This document shows, in pieces, positions 7,492-14,491 of a DNA stretch of 64,000 nucleotides (its first letter is position 1; every line of letters begins with the position of its first letter). The position numbers were made by a program, and so were the translations under genes. The notes under the pieces were generated by a model. The model did no database searches. It saw only the letters and a list, made by a program, of their open reading frames with translations, and was not told the origin of the DNA. The stretch is from an uncultured Flavihumibacter sp. (GTDB lineage: Bacteria > Bacteroidota > Bacteroidia > Chitinophagales > Chitinophagaceae), in contig CABHOY010000015.1 of NCBI GenBank assembly GCA_902168105.1, forward strand, positions 1 through 64,000. The letters are read 5' to 3'.

Positions 7492-8331
7492 TTAATGCAG
7501 ATTTTGCCTTCTGCGAACTGGAATTTCTTTAAAATTTAGTCCTTCAAATTTCGATATGGCCTCGAGGATGAGATGAATCTTGTATCCGATAAGACAGAAG
7601 TATTTACCTTTTTTATACTCTGTCATAATTCCAATAAGGCTATACTCACAATGATATTCTTGGGTATAGGGGGATGGGATGTATGAAATAAACCACAAAC
7701 CACACCCGCTTAAGCCGTGAAAATGCATATTTACTGTCGACTGTCGACTTGTGCTCACATCTATTCCTTTCCCTTTTATCTCAAGAATGTGACATAACTC
7801 TTTATTGTACTTGTAATATTCATACGGCTTATCATTAGTAGGAGCTGTGAAAAATGCCTCTGCACCTGTTTCTTGAATACCATTGACCATACGAATGTTA
7901 TTTTCGGGAAATCCCAATATACAGTAATGAGTGGCATCAAGCATTTGATTGTGCTTTCTAAAATAGCTAATGTCAATAAACTTATAGGGCTTTTTAAGAG
8001 CTGGAATCATTTGATCGTCTAGCAGAACGTAAGCTAAATCTATTCCACTACTTTTGTCTATTTCAGTTAGCTTAATATCACCCAGTATATTTATATAGCT
8101 TGATTTATTAACTTGAATATATAAATGTTTTGAATCATCCATCAACGCTTCTGCGACATGTGACGCTGTGAGCAAAAAATATTTATCATGGAGGATAGCG
8201 AGCACCCCGGATCCATAGGGTTTCATCTTTTTCATATCCTCTTCAAAAATTTGGCATGTATGCCTGGCGATTTGGGGGATGACCTGATTTAATGCGGTAT
8301 CAATTTCGACTCCAGATTTTATTTTTTCCAT
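7492..8331 (-). CDS. Trypsin-like serine protease with intact catalytic triad
   Basis: 279 residues. The chymotrypsin-fold signature is complete: GSGVLAI then LLTASHV (His58), SGIDLAYVLL (Asp98) and GLSGCGLWF (Ser208). There is no signal peptide and no PDZ domain, which argues for a cytosolic protease rather than a DegP relative. The last 20 residues are basic (EIPVRRRQNLH). Stand-alone trypsin-like domains of this kind occur as effectors in bacterial conflict systems (family knowledge); the target here is unknown. It converges on the nuclease-like gene, with the IS3 remnant in between, and is the tRNA-proximal gene of segment D. Confidence 0.78.
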   Translation of the reverse strand: MEKIKSGVEIDTALNQVIPQIARHTCQIFEEDMKKMKPYGSGVLAILHDKYFLLTASHVAEALMDDSKHLYIQVNKSSYINILGDIKLTEIDKSSGIDLAYVLLDDQMIPALKKPYKFIDISYFRKHNQMLDATHYCILGFPENNIRMVNGIQETGAEAFFTAPTNDKPYEYYKYNKELCHILEIKGKGIDVSTSRQSTVNMHFHGLSGCGLWFISYIPSPYTQEYHCEYSLIGIMTEYKKGKYFCLIGYKIHLILEAISKFEGLNFKEIPVRRRQNLH

Positions 8332-8554
8332 AAATGCAAGTCATTATTACAAACATCTTAAGTTGCATTTATTCAGGAGGAGTAACATTTGATAATGACG
8401 TTCCTATATAGAATAGGTAAGTGAAAAGACTACCAGCCAAATATTTGTTTGACTTCCTGTAGATATTTGAATATTCTTTTGATTAAGTATGATTTAGTTA
8501 GTTCTCCCCAATAGAATACAGCTTGGGGTCAGGATTAGAAATATATAAAACAAT

Positions 8555-8581
8555 AACGCCGGAGATACTATCTCCGGCGTT
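8555..8581 (-). terminator. Terminator hairpin downstream of tRNA-Leu
   Basis: An 11-bp perfect stem (AACGCCGGAGA / TCTCCGGCGTT) eight bases beyond the tRNA 3' end on the minus strand, followed there by ATTGTTTTATAT. It fits an intrinsic terminator for the tRNA. The same hairpin with flanks is present at 4698-4724. Confidence 0.68.
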
Positions 8582-8588
8582 AGCCAAG

Positions 8589-8672
8589 TGCCCAGAACTG
8601 GATTCGAACCAGCACACCCTTGCGAGCGCTGCGACCTGAACACAGTGCGTCTACCAATTTCGCCATCTGGGC
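8589..8672 (-). tRNA. tRNA-Leu (anticodon CAG)
   Basis: 84 bases on the minus strand. The acceptor stem GCCCAGA pairs with TCTGGGC, the D-arm contains AATTGGTAGACGC, the anticodon stem CTGTG pairs with CGCAG around the CAG anticodon, there is a long class II variable arm (GCTCGCAAGGGTGT region), and the T-arm holds GGTTCGAATCC. The discriminator is A and CCA is not encoded, so the CCA-adding enzyme at 11461 is needed to finish it. Its last bases (8588-8595 on the + strand, including one flanking base) are the core of repeats R1-R3, so this gene is the attachment locus of the accessory segments to its left. Confidence 0.95.
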
Positions 8673-8779
8673 AACTGATTTCCGTGTCAGGGAGTGCAAA
8701 TGTAGGCTTTTCTCCCAAACTTCCAAATTTTTCTTTAAAAAAAGCTCGAAATCGTATAGCCCATTGCATTAGGAAACAA

Positions 8780-8804
8780 AAGCCGCCCCCGTCAGGGGCG
8801 GCTT
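8780..8804 (-). terminator. Terminator of dapD
   Basis: Arms AAGCCGCCCC (8780-8789) and GGGGCGGCTT (8795-8804), 10 bp perfect with a 5-base loop, lie 20 bases past the dapD stop. A T-rich run follows on the minus strand. A strong intrinsic terminator. Confidence 0.85.
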
Positions 8805-8823
8805 CCAAAATATCTAAAGCAGC

Positions 8824-9636
8824 TTACACAGCCACGTTAAACTCTCTCAGCGTATCATTCAGACTAGTCTTCAAATCAGTCGACGCCTTACGCTGACCAA
8901 TGATCAACGCACAAGACACCTGATACTCCCCAGCAGGGAATTTCTTAGTATAAGTACCTGGGATCACAACACTTCTTGCTGGTACACGGCCTTTATATTC
9001 AATTGGTTCAGGACCGCTTACATCGATGATCTTAGTACTCTGAGTCAGTACAACATTCGCACCCAGTACCGCTTCTTTTTCAACGATAACACCTTCCACC
9101 ACAATACAACGGGAGCCGATAAAGCAACCATCTTCGATGATCACCGGACTAGCCTGCAGGGGTTCGAGTACGCCACCGATACCAACACCACCACTCAGGT
9201 GAACGTGTTTACCGATCTGTGCGCAGGAGCCTACGGTAGCCCAGGTATCCACCATGGTGCCTTCATCAACATAAGCGCCGATATTAACGTAAGATGGCAT
9301 CAGGATAGCTCCTTTACCAATAAAAGCGCCGTAACGGGCAATAGCATGAGGTACAACACGTACGCCCAGGTCTTTGTAGTGGGATTTCAGCTTCATTTTA
9401 TCATAGAACTCGAAAGGTCCGAGATCTATAGTTTCCATTGGCTGAATGGCGAAATACATCAAAATCGCTTGTTTTACCCATTCATTTACTACCCATCCGT
9501 TTTCTCCTGGTTCCGCTACTCTTGTCTTGCCTTTATCTACAGCTTCGATCACACATTTTACAGCATCACTGTACTGTGATTCCTGCAGTAAGGTACGATC
9601 GGCCCATGCCGCTTTTATTAGTTCTTTTAGCTCCAT
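8824..9636 (-). CDS. dapD: 2,3,4,5-tetrahydropyridine-2,6-dicarboxylate N-succinyltransferase
   Basis: 270 residues, the normal length of DapD. It transfers succinyl from succinyl-CoA to tetrahydrodipicolinate in the lysine/meso-diaminopimelate pathway, in the cytosol. The helical N-terminal domain (1-100, with GWVVNEWVKQAILMYF) is followed by the left-handed beta-helix of hexapeptide repeats (about 105-200; YGAFIGKGAILMPSYVNIGA, GGVGIGGVLEP) and the C-terminal IPGTY segment. It is transcribed alone, has its own terminator at 8780-8804, and is the first core gene beyond the tRNA-anchored accessory block. No riboswitch-like leader was seen before the start. Confidence 0.95.
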   Translation of the reverse strand: MELKELIKAAWADRTLLQESQYSDAVKCVIEAVDKGKTRVAEPGENGWVVNEWVKQAILMYFAIQPMETIDLGPFEFYDKMKLKSHYKDLGVRVVPHAIARYGAFIGKGAILMPSYVNIGAYVDEGTMVDTWATVGSCAQIGKHVHLSGGVGIGGVLEPLQASPVIIEDGCFIGSRCIVVEGVIVEKEAVLGANVVLTQSTKIIDVSGPEPIEYKGRVPARSVVIPGTYTKKFPAGEYQVSCALIIGQRKASTDLKTSLNDTLREFNVAV

Positions 9637-9677
9637 CGTTGAAATTTTTTACAAACATAAGGAAAACCTGTTAGTAG

Positions 9678-9707
9678 TTGCAAGCTGGGAGCGATTGCTT
9701 ACCTTTA
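9678..9707 (+). promoter_or_regulatory. Promoter for the glycosyltransferase gene
   Basis: TTG at 9678-9680 and TACCTTTA at 9700-9707 are separated by 19 bases, matching the Bacteroidota TTG-N19-TAnnTTTG pattern except for the last base. The start codon follows 20 bases after the -7 box. Confidence 0.5.
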
Positions 9708-9726
9708 TAGCCCTATAAATGACGCT

Positions 9727-10857
9727 ATGAATATTGCTTTTGACGCAAAACGGGCTTATCAAAATAATACTGGTCTGGGAAATTACAGCCGAACGCTGAT
9801 AAGTTCACTGGCGACTTATTTCCCCCAGCACAGTTATTATCTCTATGCGCCAAAGCTCACCGGCATGTACACGACGGCAACCTACACAAATATGCAGTCT
9901 GTGCTGCCGGAGAAACGCCTGCATCGCTGGTTCCGCAGTGCATGGCGTAGTAAATATGTGGTGGGGGAACTGGCGGCGAAAGGTATCGATATTTACCACG
10001 GACTAAGCCATGAGATCCCGTTCGGCATTCACGAAAGTGGTGTGAAGAGTGTGGTGACGATGCACGATCTTATTTTTGAGCGTTACCCCGCACAATATAA
10101 TCCCATTGACGTACAGACATACCGCCGGAAGGCAAAATACGCCTGCCAGTATGCGGATAAGGTGATCGCCATCAGCGAACAGACCAGGCAGGACCTCATT
10201 CACTATTATAAAACCCCGGCAGAGAAAATAGAGGTGGTGTATCAGAGTTGTGATGAATCCTTCGCGACAGCGCACGACGCGGCAAGTATCCAGAAAATGA
10301 AGGAACAGTACGGATTGCCGGCGTCATATTTTCTGTATGTTGGGTCCATCATTGAGAGAAAGAATTTGTTAGGCATCCTGCAGGCTATGCAACAGCTGAA
10401 GGGCGAGGTGGACCTGCCACTGGTCGTACTGGGCGGAGGCACGGGTTATAAGGATAAAGTGAAGGCATTTGCACAAAAACATGGACTCTCGGAACGGATC
10501 ATCTGGCTGAATGAGAAGGCAAGAATAGCGGATGCGGACGTGCCATTGTTGTACCAGGGAGCAGAAGCATTATTATATCCATCTATCTTTGAGGGATTTG
10601 GTATTCCTATCCTGGAGGCGCTGTGGAGCCGTACGCCGGTGATCACATCCGCTGGTTCCTGTTTCGGGGAAACAGGCGGTGATGCCGCCTTATATGTCAA
10701 TCCACTGCAGCCGGCGACCATTGCGGATGCGATGAAGAAAGTGCTGAATGAAAAACCATTCGCAGAAGAAATGAGAACAAAAGGATGGACCCATGCACAA
10801 TTGTTCAGCAGGGAAAAATGTGCATCAGCTGTGATGAAGGTCTACGAAAGTTTATAA
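9727..10857 (+). CDS. GT4-family glycosyltransferase
   Basis: 376 residues with the two-Rossmann GT-B layout. The N-terminal half has FDAKRAYQNNTGLGNYSRTL and the acceptor-side motif VVTMHDLIFERYP, then VIAISEQTRQDL. The nucleotide-sugar side has YVGSIIERKNLLGILQA and the retaining GT4 signature EGFGIPILEAL (E-x7-E) after ALLYPSIF. Substrate is not readable from sequence. The GLGNYSR motif suggests a mannosyl/rhamnosyl-type enzyme of surface glycan synthesis, but that is inference. Three bases separate it from tsaC, so both are likely in one transcript. Confidence 0.88.
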   Translation: MNIAFDAKRAYQNNTGLGNYSRTLISSLATYFPQHSYYLYAPKLTGMYTTATYTNMQSVLPEKRLHRWFRSAWRSKYVVGELAAKGIDIYHGLSHEIPFGIHESGVKSVVTMHDLIFERYPAQYNPIDVQTYRRKAKYACQYADKVIAISEQTRQDLIHYYKTPAEKIEVVYQSCDESFATAHDAASIQKMKEQYGLPASYFLYVGSIIERKNLLGILQAMQQLKGEVDLPLVVLGGGTGYKDKVKAFAQKHGLSERIIWLNEKARIADADVPLLYQGAEALLYPSIFEGFGIPILEALWSRTPVITSAGSCFGETGGDAALYVNPLQPATIADAMKKVLNEKPFAEEMRTKGWTHAQLFSREKCASAVMKVYESL

Positions 10858-10860
10858 ATT

Positions 10861-11430
10861 ATGATTGATTTTGAAAATGATGTAACGGCTTCCCTACAGG
10901 TATTACGTACCGGAGGACTGATCCTGTATCCGACAGACACCATCTGGGGGATCGGCTGTGATGCGACCGACGAAGCCGCCGTTAAAAAAGTATTTGATCT
11001 CAAACAACGGCCGGAGGCCAAAAGCCTGGTCATCCTGCTGGCGGATGTGCGTGATCTTTTAAAATATGTCGCACATCCCAGTCCCGATATAGCCGATATG
11101 ATCGCCGGATTTGACCGTCCTACAACCGTGATATATGAGGGAGCGCTTGACCTTGCTCCGAATGTTATCAATAGCGACGGTACTGTTGCCATAAGGATCG
11201 TCCGGGATACTTTCTGCCGTCACCTGATAAAAAGGCTGCGTAAGCCCCTGGTTTCCACCTCTGCGAATATCAGCGGACAGTCTTCGCCTGCTTCTTTCAG
11301 GGACGTGGACGCTGCTATTAAAGAAGGAGTAGACTATGTTGTTAACTACCGGCAGGAAGACACTACACCGGCAGCGCCCTCCCGGATCATTAAGCTGCTG
11401 AAAGATGGCAGTGTTCAGGTGATCAGATAA
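10861..11430 (+). CDS. tsaC: L-threonylcarbamoyladenylate synthase (YrdC domain)
   Basis: 189 residues, a YrdC-only TsaC-type protein without the Sua5 C-terminal extension. It makes threonylcarbamoyl-AMP from threonine, bicarbonate and ATP for t6A at position 37 of ANN-decoding tRNAs. Motifs: LYPTDTIWGIGCDATDE, KQRPEAKSLVIL, RPTTVIYEG, VAIRIVRD and VSTSANISGQSSP, in family order. It begins three bases after the glycosyltransferase and is followed 30 bases later by the CCA-adding enzyme; both serve tRNA maturation. Confidence 0.93.
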   Translation: MIDFENDVTASLQVLRTGGLILYPTDTIWGIGCDATDEAAVKKVFDLKQRPEAKSLVILLADVRDLLKYVAHPSPDIADMIAGFDRPTTVIYEGALDLAPNVINSDGTVAIRIVRDTFCRHLIKRLRKPLVSTSANISGQSSPASFRDVDAAIKEGVDYVVNYRQEDTTPAAPSRIIKLLKDGSVQVIR

Positions 11431-11460
11431 AAAAACTTACTTTTGCCGTTTTATTCATTT

Positions 11461-12894
11461 ATGATCAGCAGAAAGCCTATAGATATTCCCTGTACCTTAC
11501 AGGAACGAAAAGTGTTGGAACAGATAGCATTAGCTGCCCAGGAACTGGGTACGCCCTGCTACCTGATCGGCGGCTTTGTGCGTGATAAGATACTGAACAG
11601 GCGTACCAAAGATATGGACGTCGTATGCGTAGGGGATGGTATCTCCCTCGCTCACAAAGTGGCTGAATATTTTGATAATGCAAAGGTCAGCTTCTTTAAA
11701 ACCTATGGCACCGCCCAGGTTAAATGGAATGACCTGGAAATTGAGTTTGTCGGCGCCAGAAAAGAAAGCTATCGTCACGAGTCCAGAAATCCTGATGTGG
11801 AACCCGGCACCCTGAAAGATGATCAGCTGCGCCGCGACTTTACCATCAATGCACTGGCTATCAGCCTGAATGAAGATGACTATGGAAGTTTGGTAGATCC
11901 CTTCGGCGGTATCGCCGACCTGGAAGCCAAGATCATCAGAACGCCATTGGAACCTGCACAAACGTTCATCGACGATCCGCTGCGTATGATGAGGGCTATA
12001 CGTTTTGCGTCACAATTGCAATTTACGATCTCCGAGGAGGCATTCAAGGGTATCAAAGAAAATGCAGAGCGTATCAAGATCATCTCGCAGGAACGTATTA
12101 CGGACGAATTCAACAAGATCATGTTGTCGCCCGTGCCTTCCGTAGGACTTGATCTGCTCTATAAAGCCGGCATTATGAAGATCATATTGCCGCAGATGGT
12201 AGACCTGGTAGGGGTGGAAATGGTAGAAGGGAAAGGTCATAAGGATAATTTTTACCACACCTTGCAGGTAGTGGATAATATTGCTCGTAATACCAAAGAT
12301 CTTTGGCTGCGCTGGTCGGCCTTATTGCATGATATCGGGAAACCTGCCACAAAACGCTTCGAGCCCGGACATGGCTGGACATTCCATGGCCATGATGCGG
12401 TGGGAGGGAAGATGGTGACGCGTATCTTTACCAAAATGAAACTGCCGCTTCATGAGAATATGCGGTTGGTGAAAAAACTGGTAGAGCTGCATCTCCGCCC
12501 TATCAGCGTTACGAAAGAAAATATAACCGACTCTGCTATACGCAGATTGCTCTTTGATGCCGGAGATGATATCGAAGGCTTAATGATGCTCTGCGAGGCA
12601 GATATCACCTCCAAGAATAAAGTGAAGGTTAAACGCTACCTCGAAAACTTTGAGCTGGTTAGGCAGCGCCTGAAGGAAGTAGAGGAAAGTGACCGCATCC
12701 GTAACTGGCAGCCGCCGGTAACCGGAGAAATGATCATGGAGACTTTCGGACTGTCTCCTTCCAGAGTAGTGGGCGACCTTAAAAATGCTATCCGTGAGGC
12801 CATTCTGGACGGGATCATTCCCAATACCTACGATGCAGCTTACGCCTTCCTGCTTGAAAGAGCGAAAGAGATGGATTTGACACCAGTTAAATAA
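11461..12894 (+). CDS. cca: CCA tRNA nucleotidyltransferase / HD-domain polymerase
   Basis: The ATG at 11461 is preferred over an in-frame TTG at 11443; it gives 477 residues. The class II nucleotidyltransferase head has IGGFVRDKIL and the metal pair KDMDVV, then RRDFTINALAI and the helical neck (DDPLRMMRAIRFA, RITDEF). An HD domain follows near residue 285 (LHDIGKPATK). The enzyme adds or repairs the 3' CCA of tRNAs. It is essential here because the tRNA-Leu in this window lacks an encoded CCA. An A-adding-only specificity cannot be excluded from sequence. A terminator-like hairpin lies at 12910-12931. Confidence 0.92.
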   Translation: MISRKPIDIPCTLQERKVLEQIALAAQELGTPCYLIGGFVRDKILNRRTKDMDVVCVGDGISLAHKVAEYFDNAKVSFFKTYGTAQVKWNDLEIEFVGARKESYRHESRNPDVEPGTLKDDQLRRDFTINALAISLNEDDYGSLVDPFGGIADLEAKIIRTPLEPAQTFIDDPLRMMRAIRFASQLQFTISEEAFKGIKENAERIKIISQERITDEFNKIMLSPVPSVGLDLLYKAGIMKIILPQMVDLVGVEMVEGKGHKDNFYHTLQVVDNIARNTKDLWLRWSALLHDIGKPATKRFEPGHGWTFHGHDAVGGKMVTRIFTKMKLPLHENMRLVKKLVELHLRPISVTKENITDSAIRRLLFDAGDDIEGLMMLCEADITSKNKVKVKRYLENFELVRQRLKEVEESDRIRNWQPPVTGEMIMETFGLSPSRVVGDLKNAIREAILDGIIPNTYDAAYAFLLERAKEMDLTPVK

Positions 12895-12909
12895 AAATGT
12901 TAATTTAGT

Positions 12910-12931
12910 AGTGTTAATTAATGTTAACACT
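12910..12931 (+). terminator. Terminator after the CCA-adding enzyme
   Basis: An 8-bp stem AGTGTTAA (12910-12917) / TTAACACT (12924-12931), followed by GCCTTTTT. The stem is AT-rich, so it is weaker than the others in this window. Confidence 0.55.
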
Positions 12932-13019
12932 GCCTTTTTCGGGATCAGTTGTGATGCATTTCATTATATTATGACCCGATCCTGAAAATACCAGATTATT
13001 AATAAAATCCTTTATTGTC

Positions 13020-13595
13020 ATGCCTGTTTTGAAATTCAGAGTTTACTGGGAAGAAGATGAAAGTGTGTACAGGGATATTTCCATTAAACCGGACCAGACA
13101 TTTTTACAATTTCATCAAACTATTTTACAGTCATTCGAATTTGACAATAAACATAAAGCGACTTTTTTCCGTAGCAATGATAACTGGCAACGGGGCAGGG
13201 AGATCATTCTTGAACAGGATGGCGCCGCACGTAAGGTAGAACCACTGTTAATGGAAGATACGCCTATTGCCGCAGCTGTAAAGACTCCCAACCAGAAGTT
13301 CATTTACCTCTACGACTATGCGAAGAACTGGACATTCCTGGTGGAACTGATCGGTGTGTCAAAAGATGAAAACTCTAAAGTAGCATATCCTTTCTGCACA
13401 AGAAAAGAAGGACTGGCGCCAAGCCAGTACGGCACCAAAGGCCTCGTGGGTGATAAACTGGTGGAAATGGAAGAGAAATATGACCTTAACAAAGAAGGCA
13501 TGAGTGAAGATGGCTTCGGAGAAGAGGGAGAAGAAGATACCACGGACGCCGAAGATGAAGGCGGCGAAGATACCAGCAACGAAGACATGTATTAG
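13020..13595 (+). CDS. PRiA4_ORF3-like (plasmid pRiA4b ORF-3 family) protein with acidic tail
   Basis: 191 residues. The N-terminal 145 residues (LKFRVYWEEDESVYRDISI, FLYDYAKNW-type segment read as FIYLYDYAKNWTFLVELI, CTRKEGLAPSQYG) fit the plasmid pRiA4b ORF-3 / IS1096 passenger family, whose function is unknown. The last 45 residues are almost entirely acidic and Gly/Ser/Thr (EEDTTDAEDEGGEDT). Despite the family name nothing nearby looks mobile. The stop codon overlaps the GTG start of miaA by one base, so the two are translationally coupled. Confidence 0.85.
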   Translation: MPVLKFRVYWEEDESVYRDISIKPDQTFLQFHQTILQSFEFDNKHKATFFRSNDNWQRGREIILEQDGAARKVEPLLMEDTPIAAAVKTPNQKFIYLYDYAKNWTFLVELIGVSKDENSKVAYPFCTRKEGLAPSQYGTKGLVGDKLVEMEEKYDLNKEGMSEDGFGEEGEEDTTDAEDEGGEDTSNEDMY

Positions 13596-14491
13596 TGAAG
13601 ACCGTTATCATTATCGCAGGTCCCACCGCGGCGGGCAAAACGGCTAAAGCGATAGAAGTGGCGCAACACTTTGATACAGCCGTTATTTCTGCAGATTCCC
13701 GCCAGTGTTATCGTGAAATAAGTATAGGTACAGCCAAACCCAGTCCGCAGGAACTGCAGACGGTCCCTCATTATTTTATTAATTCCCATTCCATACGGGA
13801 GGAAGTAAATGCAGGTGTTTATGAAAGGCTCGCGCTGGGCTATGCGGCCGAAGTCTGGAAAGACCGGGACGTAGTGGTCATGTGCGGAGGCACTGGATTG
13901 TATATCAAGGCTTTTTGTGAAGGTATTGATAACATCCCAGCCGCTCCTGCCGATGTTCGTTCGGCCATCCAGGAACGCTATGAGAAAGAAGGGATGGCCT
14001 GGCTTCAACAGGAAGTTCAGGAAAAAGACCCGGCTTTTTACGCTATAGCTGAGACACAAAACCCGCATCGCCTGATGAGGGCTCTGGAAATATTATACGC
14101 CACCGGTCAGTCTATTACCAGTTTCAGAACAGGTAACGTTGTACAGCGGGACTTTAATATCATTAAGACAGCAATCACCCTTCCCAAAGAGCAATTACAC
14201 GCCAATATCGAACGCCGTGTACAGCAGATGGTCACCGATGGTCTGCTGGAGGAAGTACGTGCCGTGCTGCCTTACCGTGATCATAATGCGCTACAAACCG
14301 TTGGATACAAAGAGGTGTTTGATCACCTCGATGGCAAATTGACATGGAATGAAGCGGTTGAACAGATCATTATCCATACCCGTCAATACGCCAAAAGACA
14401 GCTGACCTGGTTCCGTAAAGACAAGGACATCAAGTGGTTTGAAGCAGGTAAAGGACTGATGGAGGAATTGGACCAGCAGCTCAGAACTTAA
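13595..14491 (+). CDS. miaA: tRNA dimethylallyltransferase
   Basis: 298 residues from a GTG start that overlaps the previous stop by one base. The P-loop GPTAAGKTAKAI, the catalytic segment SADSRQCYREISIGTAKPS, GGTGLYIKAFCEGID and the C-terminal QTVGYKEVFDHLDG follow MiaA order. It transfers dimethylallyl to N6 of A37 in tRNAs reading UNN codons, including some tRNA-Leu species. It ends inside the last codons of the convergent outer-membrane gene (11-base overlap of the coding ends). The cluster tsaC - cca - PRiA4 protein - miaA is a tRNA-maturation neighbourhood. Confidence 0.95.
   Translation: MKTVIIIAGPTAAGKTAKAIEVAQHFDTAVISADSRQCYREISIGTAKPSPQELQTVPHYFINSHSIREEVNAGVYERLALGYAAEVWKDRDVVVMCGGTGLYIKAFCEGIDNIPAAPADVRSAIQERYEKEGMAWLQQEVQEKDPAFYAIAETQNPHRLMRALEILYATGQSITSFRTGNVVQRDFNIIKTAITLPKEQLHANIERRVQQMVTDGLLEEVRAVLPYRDHNALQTVGYKEVFDHLDGKLTWNEAVEQIIIHTRQYAKRQLTWFRKDKDIKWFEAGKGLMEELDQQLRT

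Noticed and set aside
8494..8896. Protein frames on both strands over the tRNA-Leu gene
   Set aside because: They are by-products of the structured tRNA and the terminator sequences.
9199..9718. + strand frames over dapD
   Set aside because: Antisense shadows of a well-supported gene.
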